A stretch of DNA of 64,000 nucleotides from Xanthobacteraceae bacterium (GCA_029239875.1 JARBUD010000001.1:124001-188000); one strand, 5' to 3'. Counted from the stretch's first letter, positions 17,847 to 28,809 are shown. A program made the numbers and translations. Notes: a model not told the origin generated them from the sequence alone.

Positions 17847-18670
17847 ATGACCCACCCCGCCTTCATCTCCGTCACCCGCGGCACGGCACCGCTCGTCGTC
17901 TCGCTGCCGCATACCGGCACCGACATCCCCGACGAGATCGCCGGCGACCTCGCCTCAAACTGGATCGCCCGCAAGGACTGCGACTGGTGGATCGAGCGGC
18001 TCTACGATTTCGCTACCGGCCTCGGCGCGAGCGTGGTGCGGACCTCGGTCTCGCGCACCGCCATCGACGTGAACCGCGATCCTTCCGGCGTCTCGCTCTA
18101 TCCGGGGCAGGCGACGACCGAGCTGTGCCCGACCACCACCTTCGACGGCGAACCCCTGTACAAAGCCGGCAAAGGACCTGACGTAGCGGCGCGCAAGGCG
18201 GGGTATTTCGAACCCTATCACGCCGCGCTGTCGGCCGAGATCGAACACGCCCGCGCTGTCCACGGCACGATCGTGCTTTATGACTGCCATTCGATCCGTT
18301 CGGTGATCCCGCGCCTGTTCGAAGGTACGCTGCCGCACTTCAACATCGGCACCAATTCCGGGGCGAGCTGCGCGCCCGCACTGCAGGCGGCCGTCGAGGC
18401 GATCTGCGACGCCAGCGATTTCGAGCGCGTCAGCAATAGCCGCTTCAAGGGCGGGTACATCACCCGGCACTACGGCCAGCCGGAACGCGGCGTCCATGCC
18501 GTGCAGATGGAGCTCGCCTGCCGCGCCTATATGCGCGAGCCGCTCGGCCCGGTCGGCGAGGCGAGCTGGCCGACGCCCTACGACCCCGCTTTTGCCGCGC
18601 CCTGCCGCGCGGCGCTTGTCCACATCTTCGAGGCGTGCCTCGCCTTCGCCCGCTCGCAAGGAGCCCGCTC

Positions 18671-18674
<4 letters not shown>
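17847..18674 (+). CDS. hutG: N-formylglutamate deformylase HutG
   Basis: A 275-residue zinc amidohydrolase of the N-formylglutamate amidohydrolase family that releases formate and L-glutamate, the last step of the five-step pathway. The N-terminal [12 protein letters not shown], the DVNRDPSG motif and [16 protein letters not shown] are characteristic. Its presence with hutF shows that this strain uses the formylglutamate branch rather than formiminoglutamase. It starts 4 bp after the hutH stop, and its own stop overlaps the hutU start (ATGA). Confidence 0.94.
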
Positions 18675-20349
<1,675 letters not shown>

Positions 20350-20350
<1 letters not shown>

Positions 20351-20910
20351 TGCGGGTTCTCCGCGCGGCCGACCATAAGGTCATGCCGTGGAAGAATGGC
20401 GGCGGCTCGACCACCGAGGTCGCGGTGTTTCCCGAAGGCGCGGGACTGGAAAAGTTCGGCTGGCGCGTCAGCATGGCGAGTGTAACGGCGGACGGACCGT
20501 TCTCCACCTTCCCTGGCATCGACCGCACGCTGGCGGTGCTGAAGGGCGAGGGCATCGCCCTCGACATCGAAGGTCACGGGGCGCTGACGGTCACGCGGGA
20601 CGGCGCGCCGGCGTCCTTTCCGGGCGGTACGCCGACCGTCGGACGGCTGCTCGGCGGGCCGATCCTAGACCTCAACGCGATGAGCCGGCGCGGGCGGTTC
20701 GCGCATCGGCTGACGCGTTACGTAATGGACGGGATGGCGGCGCTGGAGGCGACGGGCGACACCAACCTGCTGCTCGCCCGCGCGGATGGGCTGACCGTTG
20801 CCGGTGTGCGGCTGGGGGTGGACGACGCACTGCTGATCGACGGCCCGGCGCGGCTCAATATCGCCGGCAATGGCGAGGTTTTCCTCGTCGAGCTGTGGGC
20901 CGAAGGCTGA
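20350..20910 (+). CDS. hutD: HutD family cupin
   Basis: A 186-residue protein of the HutD/Ves family with a double-cupin-like core. The start MRVLRAADHKVMPWKNGGGS and the segment WRVSMASV...FSTFPGIDRTLAVL are family hallmarks. It overlaps the hutU stop by one base (TGATG). HutD is thought to bind a hut pathway compound and limit over-induction; its biochemistry is not settled. It closes the hutI-H-G-U-D operon. Confidence 0.92.
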
Positions 20911-20924
20911 GCATCTCGACAGTT

Positions 20925-20936
20925 AGGTCTAGACAT
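20925..20936. promoter_or_regulatory. HutC-type operator, site 2
   Basis: AGGTCTAGACAT, followed by AAG, differs from the ideal dyad at position 2. It lies 32 bp before the start of the flavin-dependent monooxygenase gene and 14 bp after hutD, so it gives that gene, and perhaps the permease genes behind it, hut-type control independent of the hutI operon. Confidence 0.75.
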
Positions 20937-20968
20937 AAGATGCTGCGAGCAGAACAGGAGAGGCCGCC

Positions 20969-22342
20969 ATGCGCCGCGCGGACAAGCTGAAGCTCGGAAC
21001 CTTCGTCTACACCTTCGGCTATAATCCGGCCGGCTGGCTGCACCCGGCGAGCGACGTCAACGGCGCCAATGATTTCCGCCATTTGCTCAAGGTGGCGCAG
21101 ATTTCCGAGGCGGCGAAATTCGACTTCATGTTCATGGCGGACTCTCCCGCCGCCGCCATCGGCGATCCCGAGGCGCTGTGCCGCCTGCCGACCAAGATGA
21201 ACCGCTTCGAGCCGCTCTCCCTGCTCTCGGCGCTCGCGGTCTCGACCTCGCATCTCGGCCTGGTGGCCACCGCCTCCACTTCCTATTACGAGCCGTTCAA
21301 CCTCGCCCGCATCTTCGCCTCCATCGACCATCTGTCGGGTGGACGGGCCTGCTGGAACGTCGTCACCTCCGACCATGACGAGACCGGCTACAATTTCAAC
21401 CGCGAGGGGCTCGATCCGCACGCGCTGCGCTATGAGCGCGGCAAGGAGTTCGTCGACGTCGTCTTCGGCCTGTGGGATTCGTTCGAGCCGGACGCGCTGA
21501 AGCTCGATCGGGAAAGCGGCGTCTATTACGACAAGGACAAGCTCCACACCCTCCATCACAAGGGCAAGCACTTCCAGGTGCGCGGCCCGCTCAACATCGC
21601 CGCCTCGCCGCAGGGCCGGCCGGTGATCGCGCAGGCCGGCGGATCGGAGGCCGGTATCGAACTGGCGGCGGAGACGGCGGAGGTGGTGTTCTCGCTCGCC
21701 TCCAACCTCAAGCGCAGCCAGGATTTCTACGCCACGCTGAAGGAGCGCATGGCGAAGTTCGGCCGCGCGCCGGACGAATTGAAGGTCATGCCCGGCGTGG
21801 TGCTGAATGTCGGCCGGACCGAGGCGGAAGCGCGCGAGAAGGTCGCCTTCCTCGCCGACAAGCTGCACCCCGATGTCGGCCGGCAGATGCTCGCCGAGTT
21901 CCTCGAAGCGGACCTCGCCGGCGTGCCGCTGGACCAGCCCTTCCCGAAGGACCGGCTGCCCTCCGCGCCCAAGGGCTCCAAGGCGCTGTTCGACGAGCTG
22001 ACCGACTTCGTGATGAAGGGCCACACGGTCGGCGAATTGATCCGTCTGTTCAGCGAGAAGCACACCGGCAACGGCATCACCGGCACGCCCACCGTGGTCG
22101 CCGATTTCATGGAAGAGTGGTTCGAGGGCCGCGCCGCCGACGGCTTCATCCTGATGTTCCCGACCCTGCCCTCCGCGCTGGAGGATTTCGTCGAGCTGGT
22201 GGTGCCGGAACTGCGCCGGCGCGGGCTGTTCCGCGAGGAATATGAGGGCACCACGCTGCGCGCCAATCTCGGCCTGCCGACGCCGGAGAACCGCTATGCG
22301 CGGGCACGCCGGCAGAAGGGCGCGCTGGCGGACGCCTCGTGA
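20969..22342 (+). CDS. LLM-class flavin-dependent monooxygenase (NtaA/SnaA/DszA type)
   Basis: A 457-residue bacterial-luciferase-like enzyme that uses reduced FMN supplied by a separate reductase. Family marks are the N-terminal LKLGTFVYTFGYNPAGW, FDFMFMADS, the YEPFNLARIFASIDHLSGGRACWNVVTS region split across the barrel, the repeat-like YERGKEFVDVVFGLWDSF, and GRPVIAQAGGSEAG. AGGAGAGG precedes the ATG. Its own HutC-type operator at 20925 places it in the histidine regulon, which is not standard for hut loci. It may oxidise a sulfonate, amine or imidazole compound; no partner flavin reductase is encoded nearby. Confidence 0.9.
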   Translation: MRRADKLKLGTFVYTFGYNPAGWLHPASDVNGANDFRHLLKVAQISEAAKFDFMFMADSPAAAIGDPEALCRLPTKMNRFEPLSLLSALAVSTSHLGLVATASTSYYEPFNLARIFASIDHLSGGRACWNVVTSDHDETGYNFNREGLDPHALRYERGKEFVDVVFGLWDSFEPDALKLDRESGVYYDKDKLHTLHHKGKHFQVRGPLNIAASPQGRPVIAQAGGSEAGIELAAETAEVVFSLASNLKRSQDFYATLKERMAKFGRAPDELKVMPGVVLNVGRTEAEAREKVAFLADKLHPDVGRQMLAEFLEADLAGVPLDQPFPKDRLPSAPKGSKALFDELTDFVMKGHTVGELIRLFSEKHTGNGITGTPTVVADFMEEWFEGRAADGFILMFPTLPSALEDFVELVVPELRRRGLFREEYEGTTLRANLGLPTPENRYARARRQKGALADAS

Positions 22343-22393
22343 GGCGTGTCGGCGTTCAACTGGCGGGCATCTTGCTTCAGACATCCTTGCCAT

Positions 22394-22481
22394 CGTCATC
22401 CCGGCCGAGCGCAGCGAGAGCCGGGATCGCTCTCCATTCTGCACGCGATCCCGGATCGGCCTGCGGCCGTTCGGGATGACG
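22394..22481. repeat. REP-like palindromic element, copy 2 of 3
   Basis: Begins CGTCATCCCGGCCGAG and ends GTTCGGGATGACG, with inner arms CCGGGATCGC and GCGATCCCGG. It fills most of the 177-bp gap between the monooxygenase and permease genes and belongs with copies at 6689-6780 and 25828-25922. It may weaken read-through into the transporter genes. Confidence 0.75.
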
Positions 22482-22519
22482 GTTTGTGACGAGATGAAGC
22501 AAGTCGCTAGAGTGCCTTG

Positions 22520-23179
22520 ATGTTCAACACCGCGATCATCGTCAAATCCCTGCCGATGCTGCTGGAGGCGTCGGTCTGGACCGTGGTCTATTCGCTGACC
22601 TCGGTGGCGATCGGCTTCTGCATCGGCACGCTGATGTGCGCGGCCGGGCTGTCGCAATCGAGGCCGATGCGCGCCCTTGCCGCCTTCTATGTCAGCTTCT
22701 TCCGCGGCGTGCCCCTCCTGGTGCAGCTGCTCATCTCCTATTACTGCCTGCCGCTGATCGGGGTGAACGTGCCCTCCTCGGTCGCGGCGGTCGGCACGCT
22801 GGCGCTGTGCACCGGCGCCTATATCGCGGAGATATTGCGCGGCGGCTTCCTCGGCATCCCCGCCGGGCTGATCGAGGCAGCGCGCATGGTCGGCCTCAAT
22901 CGGGTGCAGATCCTCACCCGCATCGAGGTGCCGATGGCGGTGCGTTTCACCCTCCCTTCGCTGGTCAACGAGACCACGATGATGGTGAAGGCCTCCTCGC
23001 TGATCTCGGTGGTCGGCGTGCTGGAGCTGACGCGGCTTGCCCAGAACATCGCCACCTCGACCTTCCAGCCGCTGGAGATCTACCTGACCGCCGGGGCGAT
23101 CTATTTCCTCATCAACGGCGCCATCACGCTCGCCGGCGACTTCGCCGAGAGCCGCTTCCGGGTGGAGAAGGCGCGATGA
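22520..23179 (+). CDS. amino-acid ABC transporter permease 1
   Basis: A 219-residue inner-membrane permease of the HisMQ family. RGVPLLVQLLISYYC and the EAA loop IEAARMVGLNRVQILTRIEVPMA are diagnostic. The start at ATG 22520 lacks a clear ribosome-binding site, and TTG 22517 is an alternative. It is the first of four transporter genes in the hut regulon region; with permease 2 it would form a heterodimeric channel. Confidence 0.9.
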   Translation: MFNTAIIVKSLPMLLEASVWTVVYSLTSVAIGFCIGTLMCAAGLSQSRPMRALAAFYVSFFRGVPLLVQLLISYYCLPLIGVNVPSSVAAVGTLALCTGAYIAEILRGGFLGIPAGLIEAARMVGLNRVQILTRIEVPMAVRFTLPSLVNETTMMVKASSLISVVGVLELTRLAQNIATSTFQPLEIYLTAGAIYFLINGAITLAGDFAESRFRVEKAR

Positions 23180-23193
23180 GCATGCACTCCTTC

Positions 23194-23298
23194 GAGCATC
23201 CTTCGAGGCTCACTGCGCTCGCACCTCAGGATGAGGTTGCTCATAAAGACGGCCCTCATCCTGAGGTGCCGGGCGAAGCCCGGCCTCGAAGGATGCTC
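23194..23298. repeat. palindromic element inserted between permease genes
   Basis: A 105-bp two-stem hairpin. The outer 16-bp arms GAGCATCCTTCGAGGC (23194-23209) and GCCTCGAAGGATGCTC (23283-23298) are perfectly complementary. The inner 15-bp arms CACCTCAGGATGAGG (23222-23236) and CCTCATCCTGAGGTG (23254-23268) are too. Its surroundings carry ATGAGC on both sides (23176 and 23319). It separates two genes that would otherwise overlap at ATGA, so it looks like a small non-coding mobile palindrome inserted into an operon. Confidence 0.85.
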
Positions 23299-23318
23299 AT
23301 CGGCGGGAGCGTCGCCCC

Positions 23319-23990
23319 ATGAGCTTCAACCCTGCCATCCTCACCGACAATTGGCGCGAGATCCTCGACGGGATGCTGCTGACCATCCTAATCTGGGTGG
23401 TCGGCACCGCACTGGGGCTGGTCATCGGCCTCGTGGTCGCCATCGTCCAGCTCTTCACCAATCGCTGGTTCGCCGCGCCGCTGACCTTCTATGTCGCGCT
23501 GATGCGCGGCACGCCGTTCCTGATCCAGCTCTTCGTCATCTACTATGGCGGGCCGTTCTTCGGCCTCGACCTGACGCCGCTGGTGGCGGGCGTCGCCGGC
23601 CTCGCGCTCTATGGCGGCGCCTATTTCTCCGAAATCTTCCGCGCCGGCTTCCTCTCCGTCCCTGTCGGCCAGATCGAAGCGGCGCGGATGATGGGCATCT
23701 CCCGACTCGCCATCGTGCGCCATGTGCAATTGCCGCAGATGCTGGTGATCATCCTGCCCGCGCTCGCCAACATGACGGTGCTGCTGTCGAAGGAGACGGC
23801 GGTGCTCTCGGTCATCACGGTGAACGAGCTCACCTCGGTGATCCAGTCGATCGGTTCCACCACCTTCGCCTTCGCCGAGACGCTGCTGTTCCTCGCACTC
23901 GTCTACTGGGCGTTCCTCGAAATCGTCACCGCCGCGGCGCGGCGGCTGGAGAAGCGGGTCGGCCGCTTCATGCTGCGTACGCAGGGCTGA
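23319..23990 (+). CDS. amino-acid ABC transporter permease 2
   Basis: A 223-residue HisMQ-type permease, with [20 protein letters not shown] and the coupling loop [22 protein letters not shown]. The N-terminus [20 protein letters not shown] is family-like. Its start codon lies 20 bp after the palindromic element. An earlier ATGAGC at 23176 overlapping the permease 1 stop may be the ancestral start. Confidence 0.92.
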   Translation: MSFNPAILTDNWREILDGMLLTILIWVVGTALGLVIGLVVAIVQLFTNRWFAAPLTFYVALMRGTPFLIQLFVIYYGGPFFGLDLTPLVAGVAGLALYGGAYFSEIFRAGFLSVPVGQIEAARMMGISRLAIVRHVQLPQMLVIILPALANMTVLLSKETAVLSVITVNELTSVIQSIGSTTFAFAETLLFLALVYWAFLEIVTAAARRLEKRVGRFMLRTQG

Positions 23991-24000
23991 AAGGGCGGAC

Positions 24001-24831
24001 ATGAACGCGAAGACGAACCCGAATGCCCGCCCGATCATCGACGTGCGCGGCGTGTGGAAGCGCTTCGGCACGGTCGACGTACTGAAGGGCATCGACCTCG
24101 CCATCCGCAAATCCGAGGTGACCTGCATCATCGGCCCGTCCGGCTCGGGCAAGTCGACGCTGCTGCGCTGCATCGCCTTCCTGGAGGAGTACAGCGAGGG
24201 CGAGATCTACATCGAGGGCGAGTTGCTCGGCTTCGCGCTGGAAGGCGGCCGGCGCCGGCGCGTCTCGGACGCCGAGGTGGCACGGGTGCGCCGGAACATC
24301 GGCTTCGTGTTCCAGCAGTTCAATCTGTGGCCGCACATGACGGCGCTGGAGAACGTCGCGATGCCGCTGAAGCTCGCGCGCGGCATCCCCCGCGAGGACG
24401 CGACGAAGCGCGCCCGTGCCATGCTGGACAAGGTCGGCCTCACCAATCGCGCCGAGGCCTATCCGAGCCAGCTCTCTGGCGGCCAGCAGCAGCGCGTCGG
24501 CATCGCCCGAGCGCTCGCCATGGAGCCGCACATCATGCTGTTCGACGAGCCGACCTCGGCGCTCGACCCCGAGCTGGTTGGCGAGGTGCTGCAGGTCATG
24601 CGCGACCTTGCTAGCGAGGGCATGACCATGGCGGTGGTGACGCACGAGATGGGCTTCGCCGCGCAGGTCGCGGACACCGTCGTCTTCATCGACCACGGCG
24701 TGATCGCCGCCTCCGGCTCGCCCGAGCAGGTGTTCCGCCGCGAGGAGAACCCGCGCCTGCGCCAGTTCCTGCAGAACTACTTCGAGCGTAACGTCTTCTG
24801 GCAGACGACGGACGAGGTGCCGGCGCCGTGA
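24001..24831 (+). CDS. amino-acid ABC transporter ATP-binding protein
   Basis: A 276-residue GlnQ/HisP-type ATPase. Walker A is GPSGSGKST (about residues 45-53), signature LSGGQQQR, Walker [13 protein letters not shown] and the switch region [10 protein letters not shown] slightly longer insert (about residues 70-100) follows the first lobe. It starts 10 bp after permease 2 and belongs to the same transcription unit. Confidence 0.93.
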   Translation: MNAKTNPNARPIIDVRGVWKRFGTVDVLKGIDLAIRKSEVTCIIGPSGSGKSTLLRCIAFLEEYSEGEIYIEGELLGFALEGGRRRRVSDAEVARVRRNIGFVFQQFNLWPHMTALENVAMPLKLARGIPREDATKRARAMLDKVGLTNRAEAYPSQLSGGQQQRVGIARALAMEPHIMLFDEPTSALDPELVGEVLQVMRDLASEGMTMAVVTHEMGFAAQVADTVVFIDHGVIAASGSPEQVFRREENPRLRQFLQNYFERNVFWQTTDEVPAP

Positions 24832-24868
24832 GGCGGCACCTCGCGCGTGTTGCGGCGCGAAAACGCTT

Positions 24869-24880
24869 ATGTCTATACTT
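24869..24880. promoter_or_regulatory. HutC-type operator, site 3
   Basis: ATGTCTATACTT, preceded by TT and followed by AA, is 64 bp upstream of the start of the binding-protein gene. It gives that last transporter gene its own hut-controlled promoter, separate from the permease/ATPase genes. Confidence 0.8.
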
Positions 24881-24944
24881 AACTGCATAAGGCAAGCGGG
24901 GACCGAGCGCGTCACCCAAGCTTCCGAGGGAACAGGAGAGACAG

Positions 24945-25799
24945 ATGATGCAGCTTACCCGGCGGTCCGCCGTGACCCGCCTTGCCGGCCTTGCCGCGCT
25001 CGGCGTCGCGGCCACCATGAGCTTCAGCGGCCTTGCGAAGGCCGAAGACGTGCTCGCCAAGGCGAAGGCCAAGGGCGAGCTCACGGTCGGCACCGAACTG
25101 CAGTTCGCGCCCTTCGACTTCGTCGAGGACGGCAAGCAGGCCGGCATGAACAAGGAAATCTTCGCCGAGATCGGCAAGGAGCTCGGCGTGAAGGTAACCT
25201 TCCTCGACCTGCCCTGGCCGAGCGTGCTGCCGGGCCTCGAGGCCGGCAAGTTCGACATGGTGGCCGGCCCCGCCACCATCACCAAGGCGCGCATGGAGCG
25301 CTACCGCTTCTCCTCGCCGATCGCCAATGCGACGGTCGCGATCCTGAAGAAGAAGGGCGACACCTCGATCACCAAGCCGGAGGACATCGCCGGCAAGAAG
25401 GTTGGCAGCGCGAAGGCCACCGCCCAGCTTGCACAGCTGCAGGAATTCGCCAAGACGCTGACCCCGCCGCCCTCGGCGATCCAGGAATATGTCGACTTCA
25501 GCCAGTCCTATGCGGATCTGGGCGCCGGGCGCATCGTGGCGGTGGCCAACTCGCTGCCGAACATCGCCTTCCTCGCCAAGACCAAGCCCGACGTGTTCGA
25601 GGTGGTGCAGCCGCCCTTCGGCAAGCCGGTCTATTTCGGCTTCATCGGCACCAAGGCCGAGGATTCGAAGTCGCTGATGGACGCGGTCGACGCGGTCATC
25701 ATCAAGATGAAGCATGACGGGCGCCTGGCGGCGCTGCAGAAGAAGTGGTTCGGCACCGAGATGGAAACGCCGGACCAGGTGACCGAAGCCAGCTTCTGA
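24945..25799 (+). CDS. amino-acid ABC transporter periplasmic binding protein
   Basis: A 284-residue family 3 solute-binding protein. The signal peptide contains RRSAVTRLAGLAALG and ends near AKA (about residue 27). The mature core GELTVGTELQFAPFDFVEDG and FDMVAGPATITKARMERY are typical. AGGAGAG precedes the ATG. It is placed last in the transporter set and has a HutC-type operator of its own, so the ligand is likely histidine, urocanate or a related imidazole compound. The ligand is inferred from regulation only. Confidence 0.92.
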   Translation: MMQLTRRSAVTRLAGLAALGVAATMSFSGLAKAEDVLAKAKAKGELTVGTELQFAPFDFVEDGKQAGMNKEIFAEIGKELGVKVTFLDLPWPSVLPGLEAGKFDMVAGPATITKARMERYRFSSPIANATVAILKKKGDTSITKPEDIAGKKVGSAKATAQLAQLQEFAKTLTPPPSAIQEYVDFSQSYADLGAGRIVAVANSLPNIAFLAKTKPDVFEVVQPPFGKPVYFGFIGTKAEDSKSLMDAVDAVIIKMKHDGRLAALQKKWFGTEMETPDQVTEASF

Positions 25800-25827
25800 G
25801 CGCGCTCGTCGCGCTATATCCGCCCAT

Positions 25828-25922
25828 CGTCATCCCGGAACGGCCGAAAGGCCGTATCCGGGATCGTCACCAGAATGGAGAGCGATCCTGACTCTCCGGC
25901 TACGCCTCCGGCCGGGATGACG
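25828..25922. repeat. REP-like palindromic element, copy 3 of 3
   Basis: Opens with CGTCATCCCGGAACGG and closes with CCTCCGGCCGGGATGACG, with inner arms ATCCGGGATCG and AGCGATCCT. It lies between the convergent binding-protein and hutC genes, where it could end transcription from both sides. Confidence 0.75.
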
Positions 25923-25942
25923 CCTGTCCTCTCCGACCCTAG

Positions 25943-26680
25943 CTACCCCTGCGGGGAGAAGCGCGCGACGAGGTCGTAGGCGTCGCCGCGGAAGAACTGG
26001 CGCACATAGGTGACGGTCTCGCCGCCGCGCCAGGTCCGCCGCTCCAGGCTCAGGCAGGCCGCGCCGCGCGGCACACGCAGCGCTTCGGCGGCGCGGGCAT
26101 TGGCGCCCACCGCGCGGATACGGTGCTCGGCCTCGGTCCACGGCACATGGCGCAGCAGCCAGGAGCCGGGCGGCGTCGCGGCGAAGTCCGCCTCGGCCGC
26201 CTCCGGCACGCTGGCGAGGCTGATCAGCCGCTCCTCCAGCGCCAGCGGGCGGCCATTGGCCGAATGCAGGCAGGACAGTTCCAGCACCTCGCGGGTCTCA
26301 CTCTGCTCCGAGAAGTCGACCGGGTCCTTCTCGTTCGCCAGCCGGCGGCGGCGGCCGAGCAGCACATAGGAATAGGCCTCGCCGCGCGCAGCCACCTCGA
26401 TCGGAATATCGGGAATGTGCAGCATGGCCGAGTGCAGCCGCGGCTGCGCCACGAAGGAGCCGGCGCGCCGGCGGCGCTCGACCAGCCCGGCCGCAACCAA
26501 GCTCGCAATCGCCTTGTTGACGGTCATGCGGGCGCAGCCATACTGCGCCATCAACTCGTGCTCGAAGGGGATGCGATGGCCCGGTGGCCAGTCCCCTGAG
26601 AGGATCCTCGCCTCGATGTCGGCGCGGATGCGCTGGTGCAGGCTGGCGGCCGGCTCGGCGATCTGGGACTGGACTGTCAC
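25943..26680 (-). CDS. hutC: histidine-utilisation repressor HutC (GntR/UTRA)
   Basis: A 245-residue regulator with an N-terminal winged helix (residues about 14-80; RIRADIEARILSGDWPPGHR, LMAQYGCARMTVNKAIASL) and a C-terminal UTRA ligand domain (HIPDIPIEVAARG, SWLLRHVPWTEAEH). The ERRRRAGSFVAQP wing is typical of HutC. It should bind the four operators in this locus and release on urocanate. It starts at GTG 26680 with AGGAGG upstream. Site 4 lies 68 bp upstream, which points to autoregulation. Confidence 0.92.
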   Translation of the reverse strand: MTVQSQIAEPAASLHQRIRADIEARILSGDWPPGHRIPFEHELMAQYGCARMTVNKAIASLVAAGLVERRRRAGSFVAQPRLHSAMLHIPDIPIEVAARGEAYSYVLLGRRRRLANEKDPVDFSEQSETREVLELSCLHSANGRPLALEERLISLASVPEAAEADFAATPPGSWLLRHVPWTEAEHRIRAVGANARAAEALRVPRGAACLSLERRTWRGGETVTYVRQFFRGDAYDLVARFSPQG

Positions 26681-26747
26681 GCCGGCGTGCCTCCTGCCCG
26701 CCTGCGACAGCGCCGACGGCCTGTCCAGTCTAGCGAAGCCGCCGGAT

Positions 26748-26759
26748 ATGTATAGACAT
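26748..26759. promoter_or_regulatory. HutC-type operator, site 4
   Basis: ATGTATAGACAT, identical over 12 bp to site 1 and also flanked by T on the left and TA on the right. It sits between the hutC start (26680) and the stop of the upstream transporter gene (26769), in the hutC promoter region. Confidence 0.85.
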
Positions 26760-26768
26760 TAGCGTGAG

Positions 26769-28277
26769 TTAGATTTTCGCCGTGCGCAGGCGGCCCGACA
26801 GCAGCGGCCCGATATAAGGCAGCACGACCACGACGACGCTCGCCACCAGCAGCGTGGCGGAGATCGGGTGCTGGTAGAACACCGCCACGTCGCCGCCGGA
26901 GGCGATGAGCGCGCGGCGCACGCCGAGCTCCAGCAGCGGCCCGAGCACCACGCCCATGATCAGCGGCACGGCCGGGTATTTCAGCTTCTCCATGACGTAG
27001 CCGAGCACGCCGAAGCCGGCCATCACCGCGATGGCGGAGAGGTCGAGATCGATGCCGTAGATGCCGTAGATGACGATGCCGATGACGCCGGCAAAGAGCA
27101 GGCCGCGCTGCACGAAGATCGCCGCCGCCAGTATCGGGGTGAGCAGGATGGTCATGAACACCAGCACCAGATTGCCGATGTAGAAGGTGCCAAACAGATT
27201 CCAGACGAACTCGCCCTGCTCCTCGAAGAGGCGCGGGCCCGGCTGCAGGCCGACCATCAGCAGGCCGGCGAGCAGCACGGCGGTGGTGGCCGAGCCCGGC
27301 ACGCCGAGGGTGAACAGCGTCACCATGTTACCGTAGGAAGCGCTGTTATTGGCCGCCTCCGGCGCGGCGACGCCATCAAGCGCGCCCCGGCCGAACTTCT
27401 CCGGCTCCTTCGACATCTTCTTCGCCGTACCGTAGGCCATCATGGTGGCGGCGGTCGCGCCGGCGCCCGGCAGCACGCCGATGACGAAGCCGATAAGCGA
27501 ACCGACGGTGAGCGAGGTGCGGGTGGCGATGAGGTCGCGCCATTGCGGCATCATCGAGCGGTAGGAATAGGAGGCGGCGCCGATCTTCTCCGGCGTCTGC
27601 TCCTCCAGCGCCATGAACATCTGCCCAAGGCCGAACATGCCGACCGCGATCAGCGAGAAGTCGATGCCGTCGAGCAGGAACATGGAGCCGAAGGTGAAGC
27701 GCGGCCCGCCCATGATCTGGTCGAGGCCGATCATGCCGAGCCACAGGCCCAGCGCCAGCGAGAGGAAGCTCTTGAGCTGGTCGTCGGTGCCGAGCACGGT
27801 GACCAGCGATAGCGACAATATCATCAGCGCTGTCATCTCGGTCGGGCCGAACATCAGCGCGTAGTTGGAGACGAGCTGCGCCATCAGCGTCAGGCCGAGC
27901 AGTCCGATCAGGCCGCCGATGAAGGACGCATAGGTGGCGAGGCCGAGCGCGCGGCCCGCCTGCCCCTGCTTCGCCAGCGGGTAGCCGTCGAGCACGGTCA
28001 TCACTGAGGGCGCGTCGCCGGGTATGCCGAGCAGGATGGAGGTCACCGCCCCGCCGAACATGGCGCCGTAATAGACGCCGGCCAGCATGGCGAGCGCCAC
28101 CGTCGGCTCGAAGCCGACCGCAACGGGCAGCATGATGGCGACGCCCGCCGTCGGGCCGAGGCCCGGCAGGGCGCCGATCAGCAGGCCGACGAAGGCGCCG
28201 AGCGTGATGGCCAGCAACATGGCCGGGTCGGTCGCGGCATTGGCGATGCCATGGCCGAGAAGTGCGAGCGTTTCCAT
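26769..28277 (-). CDS. tctA: tripartite tricarboxylate transporter, large permease TctA
   Basis: A 502-residue inner-membrane protein with about ten to twelve hydrophobic segments. The TctA marks GALPGLGPTAGVAIMLPV, FGGAVTSILLGIPGDAPSV and the second half GVLPGAGATAATMMAYG are visible. GGAGAC precedes ATG 28277. It is the third gene of a minus-strand operon (tctC, tctB, tctA) that imports an organic acid. It lies next to hutC, but the catabolic genes upstream at 30-33.6 kb are a more likely partner set. Confidence 0.94.
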   Translation of the reverse strand: METLALLGHGIANAATDPAMLLAITLGAFVGLLIGALPGLGPTAGVAIMLPVAVGFEPTVALAMLAGVYYGAMFGGAVTSILLGIPGDAPSVMTVLDGYPLAKQGQAGRALGLATYASFIGGLIGLLGLTLMAQLVSNYALMFGPTEMTALMILSLSLVTVLGTDDQLKSFLSLALGLWLGMIGLDQIMGGPRFTFGSMFLLDGIDFSLIAVGMFGLGQMFMALEEQTPEKIGAASYSYRSMMPQWRDLIATRTSLTVGSLIGFVIGVLPGAGATAATMMAYGTAKKMSKEPEKFGRGALDGVAAPEAANNSASYGNMVTLFTLGVPGSATTAVLLAGLLMVGLQPGPRLFEEQGEFVWNLFGTFYIGNLVLVFMTILLTPILAAAIFVQRGLLFAGVIGIVIYGIYGIDLDLSAIAVMAGFGVLGYVMEKLKYPAVPLIMGVVLGPLLELGVRRALIASGGDVAVFYQHPISATLLVASVVVVVLPYIGPLLSGRLRTAKI

Positions 28278-28311
28278 GGATCTGTCTCCGGATGAAGGCG
28301 GCGCGCCGCCT

Positions 28312-28785
28312 TCAGAATCCGAGCGTGCCGGTGACGAGCGGCGTGCCGATCACCTTGGCGAAGAGGATGTGGCAGAGGACGACCGTGCCGGCCGAGACCA
28401 GCACCAGCCGCAGCAGGAAGCCGCGGCCCCGGCGTCCGGTCTCCTCGGTGACGTAGCCGATGCCGACCATGACGGCGAAGGCGGCGAGCCCCATGCCGGT
28501 CAGCGGCGCGAGATAGACGAACAGCACGATGGCGCCGGTCACGGCGAGGACCGCCAGGATGACCACCGGATCGACCCGCCCGGCGAGCCGCATGCGGCCG
28601 GACAGGTCGCGCAGCAGCAGGCCCGCCGCGAGAAGGGTCATGATCAGCCCGGCGATGATCGGGAAGAAGCCCGGGCCGGGAATGCCATTCTGATAGAGGC
28701 CGTAATTCCACGCGCTGACCGTGATGAACAGGCCGAGGCCGAGCAGCACGAGGGTGAAGGCGCGGTCGAGCAGGGCGGTTCCCAT
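28312..28785 (-). CDS. tctB: tripartite tricarboxylate transporter, small permease TctB
   Basis: A 157-residue membrane protein with four hydrophobic segments. The N-terminus FTLVLLGLGLFITVSAWNYG and PGPGFFPIIAGLIM are typical of TctB. A good AAGGAGG precedes the start. It begins 65 bp after tctC, with a strong hairpin in between, and ends 34 bp before tctA. Confidence 0.9.
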   Translation of the reverse strand: MGTALLDRAFTLVLLGLGLFITVSAWNYGLYQNGIPGPGFFPIIAGLIMTLLAAGLLLRDLSGRMRLAGRVDPVVILAVLAVTGAIVLFVYLAPLTGMGLAAFAVMVGIGYVTEETGRRGRGFLLRLVLVSAGTVVLCHILFAKVIGTPLVTGTLGF

Positions 28786-28809
28786 GCCATCCCTCCTTTT
28801 AGCAGGGCG

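Noticed and set aside
23176-23322. Short frame MSMHSFEHPSRLTALAPQ... between the two permeases
   Set aside because: It is the translation of the palindromic element; similar peptides arise wherever this repeat type sits after an ATG.
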